Source: Micromonospora pisi
GTDB taxonomy: Bacteria > Actinomycetota > Actinomycetes > Mycobacteriales > Micromonosporaceae
Length of the DNA stretch: 64,000 nt
Direction: 5' to 3'
NCBI RefSeq assembly: GCF_003633685.1
Contig: NZ_RBKT01000001.1
Coordinates: 5,146,001-5,210,000, forward strand
The notes beneath the pieces were generated by a model that did not search any database, had not been told where the DNA came from, and saw only the letters and a list, made by a program, of their open reading frames with translations. The translations under genes and the position numbers were made by a program. Shown piece by piece: positions 23,693 to 33,900 of this stretch; position 1 is the first letter of the stretch, and each line of letters starts with the position of its first letter.

Positions 23693-25575
23693 TCAGGCCG
23701 CCGGCTTCGCTTCCAGCGTTGACTCCACCGGTGCGGTCGCCCGCCGTTCCAGGACACCACCGCGCAGATGCAGTTCGATCATGTCGAAGAGGATCTGCCG
23801 CGCGTACGGGTCGTTGTCGCCGATCGCCGTCCGATCGGTTTTCGCGATCACGCAGTAGACCAGGAAGTGACCGCGTACGTGCCAGCCGACCTGTGCGGAG
23901 GCGAGGGCGATCGCCTCGGTGCCCGAGCCCGCGGCCAGGCCCTGGAACCGACCCTTGCCACCGTCCACGATCGGTTTGATCCGCTGGTGCGCCCACTCGG
24001 CACCGGTCGCGTCGGCGAGGTTGAACACGCCCGCGGTGACCAGGTACGCGCCGGTCGGTGACCGCAGCGTGCCGCGTACCACCTGGTCGCAGCCGAGTTC
24101 GGCGAGGAGACCGGTGATCTCGCCGGAGGCGGCCGAAGCGCAGTCGTCCGTCGCCTCCGTCCTGAGCACCTGGTACGGCGTCTCTTCGGCATTGATCAGG
24201 ACCTCGTCGGCGGGGAAGACCTCCGCTTCGGTCAGCGGCGCCGGGTCGACCGTACGAGTGCCGATGTCCCGTGCCTGCGTCGTGGACGCCGGTGGGACGG
24301 TCTCTCGGCTGGCCCGGCCCTGCCGCTCGTCGGCCACCATGAAGTAGGCGCTGAGCCCGCAGACGGCGAGCAGGACCAGTGCGCCGAGTCCACCGATCAC
24401 GAACAGCCAGGTACGCCTCTGGTCGCGCGGCGCTACCGGAGGAGGCCCGTTCCGGCCGACGGCGAGGGCCAGGTCGGTGCCGGGTCGGGCGAGGACCAGG
24501 GCGGTACCGGGCCGGGTGCCGTCCGGGCGGGTGGATGCGGGCGGGGTGCCGACCGGGCCGGATCCCCGACCCGGGGTGTGGTCCTGCCTGGGGCCGGCCC
24601 GGTCCGGGCGGGCGCGGGCCGGGTCCTGCGCGGTGCCCTGTCCCCGGTCAAGTTCGGCCGCGTCGCGCCAAGCGCGCAGCTGTCCGGTGTTGATCTGTCC
24701 GGCCCGGATCTGCGCGACGCTGACCTGGGCCACGCCGGCTCGGGGGCGTACGACCGGAACGCCGGTCGGCGGTCCCTGGGCGGCCGGGTAGCCGTTTGGC
24801 GACCCCTGGGCGGCCGGGTAGCCGCTTGGTGACCTCTGGGCGATCCGGCGGGGCGGGGCGGTGGCGGTGCCTGTCCCGGCGGCGCGGGGAGCGGAGACTG
24901 CCCGGGTCTCGCCAGTGCGGGTGCGGGGAAGCGGGAGGTGGGGCGAGGTCGTGGGCTGCTGTCGACGGCGGCCCGGTCCGGTGGCAGCCGGTCCGGTGGC
25001 AGCGGATCCGGTGGCAGCGGATCCGGCCCGGTCCTGGGCGGTGGCACCGCCCGGCCCTGGGCCGGCCGTAACGATGGTTGCTGTGCCGGGGGCCGGTCGG
25101 CGGGCCGGTCGGCAGGCTGGCTCGGGTGCGGGCGCTCGACCGGGTCCACGCGTCGGGCCGGCTCGACCCGCTGGCTGGGCAGGGGCGGCGGACCTGGCGT
25201 AGCCAGCCGGCGCGGGGTCGGTGGCGGCAACCAGGCCGGGCCGGAACGCCCGCCCGGTGGCGGCACTCGCCGTTGCTCGCCACCGGTGCGGCCGACCGGG
25301 GCGGCGGTACGCTCCTCCGCCTGGCGCTGGCTCGGCGCGGTCGGCCGGTTCCCACCCTGAGCTTGGCTCAGCGGCGGTACCGGAGGAGTCAGGGCGCCGT
25401 GCGCGGGCGACCGGGGAGCGGGCGGGGTCTCCTCCTGCTCGTCGTACTCGGCAACGGGGTGCGGGTTGGACCATCCCTGGGACGGCAGCCGATCCCGGCC
25501 GGGTCGTACCCGGCTCGCGGTGCGGTCTCCGGACGGGGACCACCCGCCGGGACCGGAACGCTCCCCGTTCGTCAT
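23693..25575 (-). pseudogene. Pro-rich membrane protein gene with apparent frameshift
   Basis: The gene runs on the minus strand. The N-terminal part reads from the ATG at 25575 as a Pro/Arg-rich cytoplasmic region (MTNGERSGPGGWSPSGDRTA, repeated PLPPD units). From about 24830 downward a different frame carries coding-like codon use: GYPAAQG repeats, one membrane helix (WLFVIGGLGALVLLAVCGLS) and an extracellular domain of about 200 residues to the stop at 23693. The switch falls in a GC-only stretch near 24840-24860 (GGCGGGGCGGGGCGG). Either a real frameshift or a sequence error there would explain it. The extracellular domain is not one I recognise. Confidence 0.6.
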
Positions 25576-25726
25576 GTCGCTCAGGGTAGTGGAAAGGTCT
25601 CATTTGGCGCCTCTCCCCATGAATCACGCCAGGTGAAAGACCAGACATTCGGGCAGGAAACCCTGCGTACGGTGAAGAGCGACCACGGGTGCGACGTGAA
25701 TCCGGCGGTACGCGAGAATGCGTTGC

Positions 25727-26332
25727 GTGACCGGCGACCATTACTTCACCCCCCAGCCCGGTGCCGCCCCCGACCGCCGTGAGATCGAGTTCTCGGCCGC
25801 CGGGCGGGACTACTCGCTGGTCTCCTCCGGCGGGGTCTTCTCCGCGACCAGGCTCGACCCCGGGACCGCCGTACTGCTGCGTAAGGCCGACCTGCCCGAA
25901 GCCGGCAGCACCGGCCCGCTGCTCGATCTGGGCTGCGGCTACGGCCCGATCACCTGTGTGCTGGCCAGCGCGGCACCGGCGGCGACGATCTGGGCGGTCG
26001 ACGTCAACTCCCGTGCCCGCGACCTGGCCACCGAGAACGCGGCCCGGATCGGCGCCGGCGACCGGGTCCGGGTGGCCGACCCTGACGAGGTGCCCGACGA
26101 CGTCACCTTCGCCGAGATCTGGTCCAACCCGCCGATCCGGATCGGCAAGGACGGACTGCACACGATGCTCGCCCGCTGGCTACCGAGGCTGGCGCCGGAC
26201 GGCGTCGGCTGGCTCGTGGTGGCCCGGCACCTCGGTGGCGACTCGTTGCACCGGTGGCTGGAGGAACAGGGCTGGCAGGTGGAGCGACCGGCCAGTCAGA
26301 AGGGCTACCGGGTGCTCCGGGTCACCCGGTGA
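25727..26332 (+). CDS. RsmC-like class I SAM-dependent methyltransferase
   Basis: The product is about 201 residues with the SAM-binding motif LLDLGCGYGPITCVLA (about residues 65-80) and the NPP motif in WSNPPIRIGK, which marks N-methyltransferases that act on a base amino group. This family includes RsmC, which modifies G1207 of 16S rRNA, but the protein lacks RsmC's extra N-terminal half, so the target is open. Start chosen at GTG 25727 (VTGDHYFT); an ATG three codons upstream is also in frame. Divergent from the preceding gene. Confidence 0.85.
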   Translation: MTGDHYFTPQPGAAPDRREIEFSAAGRDYSLVSSGGVFSATRLDPGTAVLLRKADLPEAGSTGPLLDLGCGYGPITCVLASAAPAATIWAVDVNSRARDLATENAARIGAGDRVRVADPDEVPDDVTFAEIWSNPPIRIGKDGLHTMLARWLPRLAPDGVGWLVVARHLGGDSLHRWLEEQGWQVERPASQKGYRVLRVTR

Positions 26333-26396
26333 CGCCTGCCACCCGCGCACTGAAAGTCGCTGTCGCCGTACCGGTCGGAGAGGGCAGGATGCCGGC

Positions 26397-28076
26397 GTGG
26401 GTTACATAGACGTCGCCGGGGTCGGCTACACGCTGCCGGACGGCCGGGAACTCTTCGCCGACGTGTCGTTCCGGGTCGGTGAGGGTGCCAAGGTGGCCCT
26501 GGTCGGGCCGAACGGGGCGGGGAAGACCACCCTGCTGCGCATGGTCGCCGGTGACCTGGCCAGCAAGACCGGCGGTATCGCCCGTTCCGGTGGGCTCGGC
26601 GTGATGCGCCAGTTCATCGGCATGATCGGCGACGAATCGACCCTGTACGACCTCGCCCTCTCCATCTCGGCGCCCGCGCTGCGGTCGGCCGGTGCCCGAC
26701 TGGCCGGCGCCGAGGCGGCACTGCACGCCGCCGAGCTGCGCGGCAAGTACAGCACCGCCGCCGGCAAGGCCCAACTGGCGTACGCGGACGCGCTCGCCGC
26801 CTGGGGAGAGGCCGGCGGGTACGACGCCGAGGTCCTCTTCGACACCGTCTCCACCATCGTGCTCGACCTGCCCTGGGAACAGAGCCGGACCCGACCCGTG
26901 CGGACCCTCTCCGGCGGCCAGCAGAAGCGGTTCGCACTGGAGATCCTGCTTCGCGGCAGCGACGAGGTGCTGCTCCTCGACGAGCCGGACAACTTCCTCG
27001 ACGTACCGGGTAAGCGGTGGTTGGAGGGACGGCTTCGGGAATCGACGAAGTCGGTGCTCTACGTCTCGCACGACCGGGAACTGCTCTCCCAGACCTCCAA
27101 CCGGGTGGTCGCGGTCGAGGGCGGCAGCGCCTGGGTGCACCCGGGCGGTTTCGGTAGCTGGCACGAGGCTCGGGTGGCTCGGCACGCCCGCCTGGACGAG
27201 CTGCGTCGCCGCTGGGACGAGGAGCACCAGAAGCTACGTGAGCTGGTGCTGATGTACAAGCAGAAGTCGGCGTACAACGACGGCCTGGCCTCGCGTTACC
27301 AGGCCGCGCAGACTCGCCTGCGCAAGTTCGAGGAGGCTGGGCCTCCTCCGGTGCCGCCGAAGGACCAGGACATCCGGATGAAGCTCGCCGGTGGCCGGAC
27401 CGGCAAGCGCGCGGTCATCTGCGAGCAGCTCGAACTGGACGGGCTGACCTACCCGTTCGACCTGGAACTCTGGTACGGCGACCGGGTCGCCGTGCTCGGC
27501 GCCAACGGGACCGGTAAGTCGCACTTCCTGCGGCTGCTCGCCCGGGGCGGCACCGACCCCGACCCGGCGAACGGTCCGGTCGACGGTGGGCACCTGCTCA
27601 AGCCGGTGCTGCACGGCGGGGTGGCCCGACTCGGTGCCCGGGTCCGGCCCGGTCACTTCTCCCAGACCCACGACCGTCCGGAACTGACGGAGAAGACCCT
27701 GGTCGAGGTCCTCTGGCGAGGTGATGACCACCGTTCCGGGATGGACCGGCACGCGGCCATGGCATCGCTCAGTCGCTATGAGCTGAGCGCCCAGGGGGAC
27801 CAGCGTTTCGGCACCCTATCCGGTGGCCAGCAGGCCCGGTTCCTGGTGCTGCTGCTCGAACTCTCCGGTGCGACCCTGCTGCTGCTCGACGAACCCACCG
27901 ACAACCTCGACCTCGCCTCGGCCGAGGCGCTGGAGGAGGGGCTGCGGGCGTACGAGGGGACGGTGATCGCGGTCACCCACGACCGCTGGTTCACCCGTTC
28001 GTTCGACCGCTTTGTGCTCTTCCGGGGCGATGGTGACGTGGTGGAGACCCCGGAACCGGTCTGGGACGTCGGCTGA
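26397..28076 (+). CDS. ABC-F family ATPase
   Basis: ABC-F proteins are cytoplasmic twin-ATPase proteins without membrane parts; many act on the ribosome, some giving antibiotic resistance. The 559-residue product has Walker A motifs GPNGAGKTT (near 37) and GANGTGKS (near 368), two LSGGQQ signatures, and Walker B sequences LLLDEP. The first nucleotide site has DEPDNFLD and the second DEPTDNLD. A linker of charged residues joins them near 240-300. The GTG at 26397 gives the expected N-terminus; the longer upstream frame overlaps the methyltransferase. Substrate unknown. Confidence 0.9.
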   Translation: MGYIDVAGVGYTLPDGRELFADVSFRVGEGAKVALVGPNGAGKTTLLRMVAGDLASKTGGIARSGGLGVMRQFIGMIGDESTLYDLALSISAPALRSAGARLAGAEAALHAAELRGKYSTAAGKAQLAYADALAAWGEAGGYDAEVLFDTVSTIVLDLPWEQSRTRPVRTLSGGQQKRFALEILLRGSDEVLLLDEPDNFLDVPGKRWLEGRLRESTKSVLYVSHDRELLSQTSNRVVAVEGGSAWVHPGGFGSWHEARVARHARLDELRRRWDEEHQKLRELVLMYKQKSAYNDGLASRYQAAQTRLRKFEEAGPPPVPPKDQDIRMKLAGGRTGKRAVICEQLELDGLTYPFDLELWYGDRVAVLGANGTGKSHFLRLLARGGTDPDPANGPVDGGHLLKPVLHGGVARLGARVRPGHFSQTHDRPELTEKTLVEVLWRGDDHRSGMDRHAAMASLSRYELSAQGDQRFGTLSGGQQARFLVLLLELSGATLLLLDEPTDNLDLASAEALEEGLRAYEGTVIAVTHDRWFTRSFDRFVLFRGDGDVVETPEPVWDVG

Positions 28077-28169
28077 GGCGTCGGAAACGCGCCCTGGGCA
28101 CCAAGGAGGGGCTCTCCCACCTTGGGATCGGCCTGCTCGCCCCTGGTCGGGAAGCATAGGGTTGATCAC

Positions 28170-29123
28170 GTGACTGAGATGACCTTTCGCCGGTTGGGCG
28201 ACTCCGGGCTCGTGGTGTCCGTCGTCGGAATCGGCTGCAACAACTTCGGCCGGAAGCTGGACGCACAGGGCACCCGGGCGGTGGTCGACGCGGCCCTGGA
28301 AGCCGGAATCAACTTCTTCGACACCGCCGACATCTACGGCGACCCGAAGGGCGCGTCCGAGGAGCAGCTCGGCGCGGCCCTGAAGGGTCGGCGCGACGAC
28401 GTCGTACTGGCGACCAAGTTCGGCATGGACATGCTCGGTGCCAACGGGCCCGACCACGGGGCGCGGGGTGCCCGCCGCTACATCGCCCGCGCTGTCGAGG
28501 CGTCGCTGCGCCGGCTCGGCACCGACCACATCGACCTCTACCAGATGCACGAGGTCGACCCGGGCACGCCGATCGAGGAGACGCTGAGCGCGCTCGACGA
28601 CCTGGTCCGCGCCGGCAAGGTCCGCTACCTGGGCAACTCGAACTTCTCCGGCTGGCAGATCGCCGACGCGACGTGGATCTCCCGTACCCGGGGCTACGCA
28701 CCGTTCATCAGCGCCCAGAACCAGTACAGCCTGGTGGAGCGGCACGTCGAGACCGAGATCGTCCCGGCCGCCCAGCGCTTCGGCCTCGGGCTGCTGCCGT
28801 TCTTCCCGCTCGCCAACGGGCTGCTCACCGGAAAGTACAAGCGCGGGGAGCAGGCCCCGGAAGGCAGCCGACTCTCCGGTGGTGGCCGGTACGCGGAGCG
28901 GCTCGCCGCCGCACCGTGGGACGCGATCGAGGCGATCGAGAAGTACGCCGCCGAGCGGGGCCTGACCCCGTTGCAGGTGGCGATCGGCGGGCTGGCCGCG
29001 CAGCCGGCGGTCACCTCGGTGATCGCGGGTGCGACCACTCCGGAGCAGGCGCGGGCGAATGCCGCCGCCGGTGGCTGGCAGCCCTCCGCAGACGACCTGG
29101 TCGCACTGCGCGCCATTCTCTGA
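28170..29123 (+). CDS. Aldo/keto reductase
   Basis: Members reduce carbonyls with NADPH in a TIM barrel. The 317-residue product has the catalytic tetrad: Asp and Tyr in FFDTADIYGDP, Lys in LATKFG and His in YQMHEVDP. The NADP-binding region near the C-terminus includes SVIAGATTPEQARANAAA. It belongs to the AKR group related to YajO/Gcy-type enzymes; the substrate cannot be told. GTG at 28170, with the more internal ATG three codons later also possible. A terminator follows. Confidence 0.9.
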   Translation: MTEMTFRRLGDSGLVVSVVGIGCNNFGRKLDAQGTRAVVDAALEAGINFFDTADIYGDPKGASEEQLGAALKGRRDDVVLATKFGMDMLGANGPDHGARGARRYIARAVEASLRRLGTDHIDLYQMHEVDPGTPIEETLSALDDLVRAGKVRYLGNSNFSGWQIADATWISRTRGYAPFISAQNQYSLVERHVETEIVPAAQRFGLGLLPFFPLANGLLTGKYKRGEQAPEGSRLSGGGRYAERLAAAPWDAIEAIEKYAAERGLTPLQVAIGGLAAQPAVTSVIAGATTPEQARANAAAGGWQPSADDLVALRAIL

Positions 29124-29165
29124 CCGTTCCCCGGCACCGGCTGATCGTTGCTCGGGACGTTCGAA

Positions 29166-29196
29166 GGGGCCCGGGGCATGAACTGCCCCGGGCCCC
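29166..29196. terminator. Two-way terminator between convergent genes
   Basis: Perfect 13-base stem GGGGCCCGGGGCA with a five-base loop, placed between the ends of the + strand reductase and the minus-strand DUF397 gene. Confidence 0.75.
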
Positions 29197-29198
29197 GG

Positions 29199-29405
29199 TC
29201 AACGCGGCTGGTGGCGTAGCGAGGCCAGGAACGCCGACCAGGCAGGCGCGGCGAAGAGGAGCACCGGCCCGCTCGGGTCCTTCGAGTCGCGTACGCCGAC
29301 CACAGCGGCCGGGCCGGTCAGGTCGGCAACCTCGACGCAGTTCGCGTTGGAGCCGCTGCGGCTGGACTTGCGCCAGTCGGTCTCCGGGCGCGGCGTACCA
29401 GTCAT
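29199..29405 (-). CDS. DUF397 domain protein
   Basis: A 68-residue protein of the DUF397 family: WRKSSRSGSNANCVEVADL and VGVRDSKDPSGPVLLF are the two conserved blocks. These small proteins occur only in Actinobacteria, usually next to an XRE regulator with a DUF5753 domain, as here seven bases upstream. In Streptomyces such pairs (for example those near whiJ and bldB-type loci) tune development and antibiotic production, and some have been discussed as toxin-antitoxin-like. The function here is not known. Confidence 0.9.
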   Translation of the reverse strand: MTGTPRPETDWRKSSRSGSNANCVEVADLTGPAAVVGVRDSKDPSGPVLLFAAPAWSAFLASLRHQPR

Positions 29406-29412
29406 CGCGGCC

Positions 29413-30264
29413 TCACTTCCGCTCGTGTTCGCTGGCGACCCGGGCGATGAAGTTTACCGACGCGAGCGGGCTCAACGCCGCTTCCGCGAGCCGGACCGCC
29501 TCCCGCCGGAAGAACTCGACCTGATGCCGTTCCTCCAGGAACAGGCCGGAGATCTTGTGGTCGAGATAGACCACGGACCGGTTGCGCGGAAAGTCCAGCA
29601 GGGCGAAGGCACCGTCCAGCCCGGTGTGCGCACCGGCGGCGAGTGGCACCACCCGGAGGGTGATGTTCGGCCGGGCGCTCACCGTGACCAGATGCCGTAG
29701 CTGCTCCGCCATCACCTGGTTGCCGCCGACCGGGCGGCGCAACGCGGCCTCGTCGATCAGGGCGTGCAACGCCGGTGGGGTCTCCCGGGTGAGGATCGCC
29801 TGCCGGGCCAGCCGGGCGGCGATCCGGGGCGGGGTGTCGACCTTGCGGACACCGCAGGACTCCATCACCGCCCGGGTGTAGTCCGGGGTCTGGAGCAGGC
29901 CGGGGACCAGCAACGGCTCGCAGCCGATGATGGTGGTCGCCTCGGCTTCGAGGTGGATCAACGTGCGGGATTCGTCGGAGAGGCCGGCCGCCGCTTCCCA
30001 CCAGCGGGGCTCGGTGACCCGCTCGACCTGCCCGAGCAGCGCCTCCCGCTCCTCCCCGGTGACCCGGTAGATGACCAGCAGGGCGGTCGCGTCCTCGACC
30101 CGTACGTGTTGTCGGCCGTGTTCCAGTCGGGACAGTCGGGACGGTGGCCAGTCGAGTTCGGCTGCCACCTCACGCAGGCTCAGCCGTCGGCGTACGCGTA
30201 GTTCTCGGAGCTGCCCGCCGAGGCCGCGACCGACTACGGCGGGTTGGGAACGACGTGGCGCCAT
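29413..30264 (-). CDS. XRE-family regulator with DUF5753 domain
   Basis: A 283-residue DNA-binding protein. The helix-turn-helix spans about residues 15-70 (LRELRVRRRLSLREVAAELD, then SRLSRLEHGRQH). The rest is the DUF5753 domain with the typical VPGLLQTPDYTRAVM segment and RPNITLRVVPLAAGAHTG. The family includes WhiJ-like regulators. It overlaps no gene but is only three bases from the secreted protein gene upstream and seven from the DUF397 gene, so the three may be co-transcribed. Confidence 0.92.
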   Translation of the reverse strand: MAPRRSQPAVVGRGLGGQLRELRVRRRLSLREVAAELDWPPSRLSRLEHGRQHVRVEDATALLVIYRVTGEEREALLGQVERVTEPRWWEAAAGLSDESRTLIHLEAEATTIIGCEPLLVPGLLQTPDYTRAVMESCGVRKVDTPPRIAARLARQAILTRETPPALHALIDEAALRRPVGGNQVMAEQLRHLVTVSARPNITLRVVPLAAGAHTGLDGAFALLDFPRNRSVVYLDHKISGLFLEERHQVEFFRREAVRLAEAALSPLASVNFIARVASEHERK

Positions 30265-30267
30265 CGG

Positions 30268-30783
30268 TCAACTGTTACGGCTGCGAGCGAGCAGGACGGC
30301 CGAGCCGGCGGCGGCGATCAGCAGCGCGCCGCCGATCAGCCACCACACGCCGCGGCTGATCCCGGTCTTCTCGGGCAGCGCGACCGGGTTGCCGGGTGCC
30401 GGCTTCGGCGGTGTCTGTTCGGCCTTGGCCTCGACGGCGACCGTCACCTCGGCCGGGGTCGGCGCGGGTGCGCTGACCGTGACCTGCCAGCGGCCGGGGG
30501 AGAGGACCGGTCCGCTGGTGTAGAAACCCTGCCCCTCGCCGGAGGGGTTGAGCTGGATCGGCCCGATGGTGTCGCCGCTGGTGCTGGTCGCCTTGAGGAC
30601 CAACCGGACCAGCGTCTCCAGTTCGTGGCCGTCGGCGTAGCTGGCCCGGATCGTCACCCCGGTAGCACCGTCGCCCGCGACCTGGAGGTTGAGCTTGCCG
30701 TCGCGCGCGGCGGCCGGGGCCGCGGCGAGGAACAGCATCGGTACGAGGGCCAGCGCGGCGAGCAGGACTCGCAGGGTTCGCAT
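30268..30783 (-). CDS. Secreted, membrane-anchored protein of unknown function
   Basis: From the ATG at 30783, with GAAAGGAAAC upstream, the product is 171 residues. It has a signal peptide (LRVLLAALALVPMLFLAAAP, cleavage near residue 26), an exposed region of about 110 residues likely of beta type, a Pro-rich linker and a C-terminal membrane helix (WWLIGGALLIAAAGSAVLLA) followed by RSRNS. The LPEKTG motif before the helix resembles an LPxTG sortase signal, so it may be cell-wall anchored. No function is recognised. Confidence 0.8.
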   Translation of the reverse strand: MRTLRVLLAALALVPMLFLAAAPAAARDGKLNLQVAGDGATGVTIRASYADGHELETLVRLVLKATSTSGDTIGPIQLNPSGEGQGFYTSGPVLSPGRWQVTVSAPAPTPAEVTVAVEAKAEQTPPKPAPGNPVALPEKTGISRGVWWLIGGALLIAAAGSAVLLARSRNS

Positions 30784-30915
30784 CAGAGTTTCCTTTCGAC
30801 GCGCCAACACCCGGTGCGGTGCCACCAGCTCCAGTGTGCGTGGTCGGAGCGGTTCGGCGGCAGTGGCTGTGCTGTCGCGAATCACGGTGCGGTGGGGAGA
30901 GGGTGGTGGTACGCC

Positions 30916-30946
30916 GGGGCGGCCGGCCTGGATGGCCGGCCGCCCC
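30916..30946 (-). terminator. Terminator after the ThuA/PQQ protein gene
   Basis: Perfect 13-base stem GGGGCGGCCGGCC with a five-base loop, 35 bases beyond the stop codon of the minus-strand gene ending at 30982. Confidence 0.75.
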
Positions 30947-30981
30947 GGGTGCTGGTGCGGTGGTACGGGTGGAACCGAGGG

Positions 30982-33900
30982 TTAGAGCTTGCCGCCCGGC
31001 TTGATCCGGGTCGGGTCCTCAGCGAGACGTCCCGCCCCTTGGACGGGCTTGTCGGCGTTGGCCTTCACACCGGCCTTGGTGGCGGTGCCACCGAGCCGGA
31101 CGATCATGGCGTCCGCGTCCCGGGTCAGTACGCCGCGTACGTCGGCGTCGGTGACCAGAGCCGTGTCGGCCACCAGCGCCTTGAACGCGGTCAACTGCTG
31201 AACCGCCCGCTTGTCGTCACCCGCCGCCTCGGAGTCGCGGACCGCCGTCAGCTTGTTGGTCAGCTGCTTGTGGGCCTTGACGGAGAGCCGGTTGGTGGCC
31301 TTGAACCGGTCGATCAGGTTCTGCATGTCCCGGAACGAGGTGGTGACGAAGAACCGCACCGAAGAGGTCGTCTGGTTGCCGGCCTTGTCGGTGGCGGTCA
31401 CGGTCAGTTCGTGCAGACCCAGCGGAAGGTCGTAGAGGGCCTGCAGGGTGTTGTTCTGGTACGGCTGGCCGTCCAGGGTGCCGATGGTGGCTTCCAGACC
31501 GGAGGTCGGGTCGACCGCCTGCCAGGAGACCCGTACGTCGGCACTGTCGCCGTAGAGCTGGCCGTCGGCGAGACCGGAGACCAGGACGGTGGGCTTGGTG
31601 CCGTCGATCTTCAGTACGGCCGACTTCAGCGTCTCGGCGTTGCCGGCCGCGTCGGTGGCCCGGTACAGCAGTTCGTGCTGCCCGTCGCCGCTGACACTGA
31701 CCGCCGTGGTGTACGGCGTCCAGGGGCCGCCGTCGAGCGACCACTCCAGCTTGCTGACACCCGCACCCGCGTCCTGGGCGGCCAACGTCACCGGGATGGT
31801 CCCGGCGTGCCAACCGCTGTCGCTCGGGGGTGCGAAGGTCGCCGAGGTCACCGGCGCGGTGGCGTCGATCTTCACGTCGACGCTCTTCGCCTCCTCGGCG
31901 TTGCCGGCCTCGTCGGTGGAGCGGAACCGCACCTGGTGGGCGCCGTCACCGGAGACCAGGATCGGCTCGGTGTAGGCGGTCCAGGTGGTGCCCGCGTCGA
32001 GCTGGTACTCGGTGCCGGCCACTCCGCTGCCACCGGCGTTGTCGGTGGCGGTCAGGGTGACCGTGGTGGCGCCGTTGTACCAGCCACCGGTCGGCGTACC
32101 GGCCACCGCCGCGGTGGTCACCGGTGCGGTCGAGTCCTCGACCGTGGTGCCCACCCGGAAGTAGTCGAACGTCGCCGGCTTCGACGCCTGCTGGGCCGCG
32201 CCGAGGGTGAAGAGGCCGAACTTGGGCGTGGCGCCCACGGCCGCGTTGGTCAGGCTCCCCAACACCGTCCAGTCGGTCCCGTTCGCCGAGTACGACGCGG
32301 TGTACGTCGTGCCCGCCTTGGTCAGCCGCAGGTGCCAGATCCCCTGGGTCAGGTCGCCGGCGTTCGGCTGCGGATCCTGCACCGCCGCGGCGATCTCGCT
32401 GCGGAACTCGATCCGCCGGGTCAGCGGCTGACCCGCCTGGTTGTCGGCGATGTAGTCCAGCTTGAGGTAGTTGTCGTCGTCGCCGTAGACGATGAGACCG
32501 CCCTGCTGGTACTGCTCGTTGAACTGGCTGCCGTCGATCCTGGTCTCGATCGTCCAGTCACCGGCCGGCGCGTTCTGCAGCATGAAGTTCGACGGCGGGG
32601 TGCCGCCGGCTCCGTAGATGTCGCCGTTCGGTACGTCGATCTGCAGGCCACCACCGGTCACCCGGTATCCGGCCGGGTCTTCCCGGACGATCGCGTTCCA
32701 CTTGCACTTGTCCAGGCTGGTGCCGGTGAACTCGTCGGACGGCACAACCGGGCCGGCCGGCTCGTCCGGGGAGAGCTGGAACCAGTCGAACAGCGCGTCC
32801 ACCACCGGGGCGGTGGTGTTGCCGTTCAGCGCGAACAGCCCCACCTTCGGGTTCTCGATCCCGGCGATCGGGGTCGAGCGGCCGACCGGGACGAAGGTCT
32901 GGCCGTCGGCCGAGAAGGCCGCGGTCAGGTTGGTGCCGTCGCTGATCAGGCGCACGTAGAACGTGTCACCCAGACCGGCCGGTGCCGGGATGGCGTCGGC
33001 GGCCTCGTTGCGCGGCGTACCGGCGGTCTCCCGGATGAACTCGATCTTGCGACTGTCGCCGTAGAGCAGGTCCAGCTTGGCGTAGTTCGCGTCGTCGCCG
33101 TAGAGGATCAGCCCTGCCTGCTGGTAGTTGGCGGTCGCGCTCAGCGTCACCTTGGTGGTCGCCTGCCAGGCTCCGTTCGGGGCCGGCTGGAGCACCACGT
33201 TGGTGGCGTTGTTCGTGCCGCTGTACAGGTCGCCGACCGCGGTCGGCAGCACCAGGTTGCCGTTGGCGACCGAGTAGAGCTGGTTCTCCCGGATCACGGT
33301 CGACCAGCGCGACTTGTCCAGCGAGGTGCCGGTGAAGTCGTCCGAGCGCGCCCCGAAGCAGGACGTGTTCGGCGCGGTCACCTGGACCGGGACGTAGACG
33401 CTGGTGGAGGCACCACGGGCGTCGGTCACGGTCAGGGTGGCGGTGAAGTTGCCCGCCACGGTGTACGTGTGGTTGGCGTTGGCGGTGTTCGCCGTACCGC
33501 CGTCACCGAAGTCCCACGCGTACGTGAACGGGGCGTCGTTCTCCGGGTCGGTCGCCGTACTCGTGAAGGCGACCGCCACCGGCGCGACGCCGGCGGTCGG
33601 GTTCGCTGCGGCGGTGACGACCGGCGGGGCGTTGTCGGTGACACCCCGGCCGAGGAAGTCGACCCAGTTCACGTTGATGATCGCGCCGGTCCCGTTGGAA
33701 CCGACCGGGTTGCGGGCCACGAAGTAGAGCGGACCGCTGACGGTGCTCGGCGTGGTCACGTCGGCGGTGACGTCGACGTAGGTCTGCCAACCACCCGTGT
33801 TCGGTACGTCGGCCGTGGCGACCGTGGGGCCGTCCGGTGCGCCGACGCGGACCTCGATCCGCCCGCCGCCGCCGGCCGAGGCCGCGCGGAACCGGAGCGA

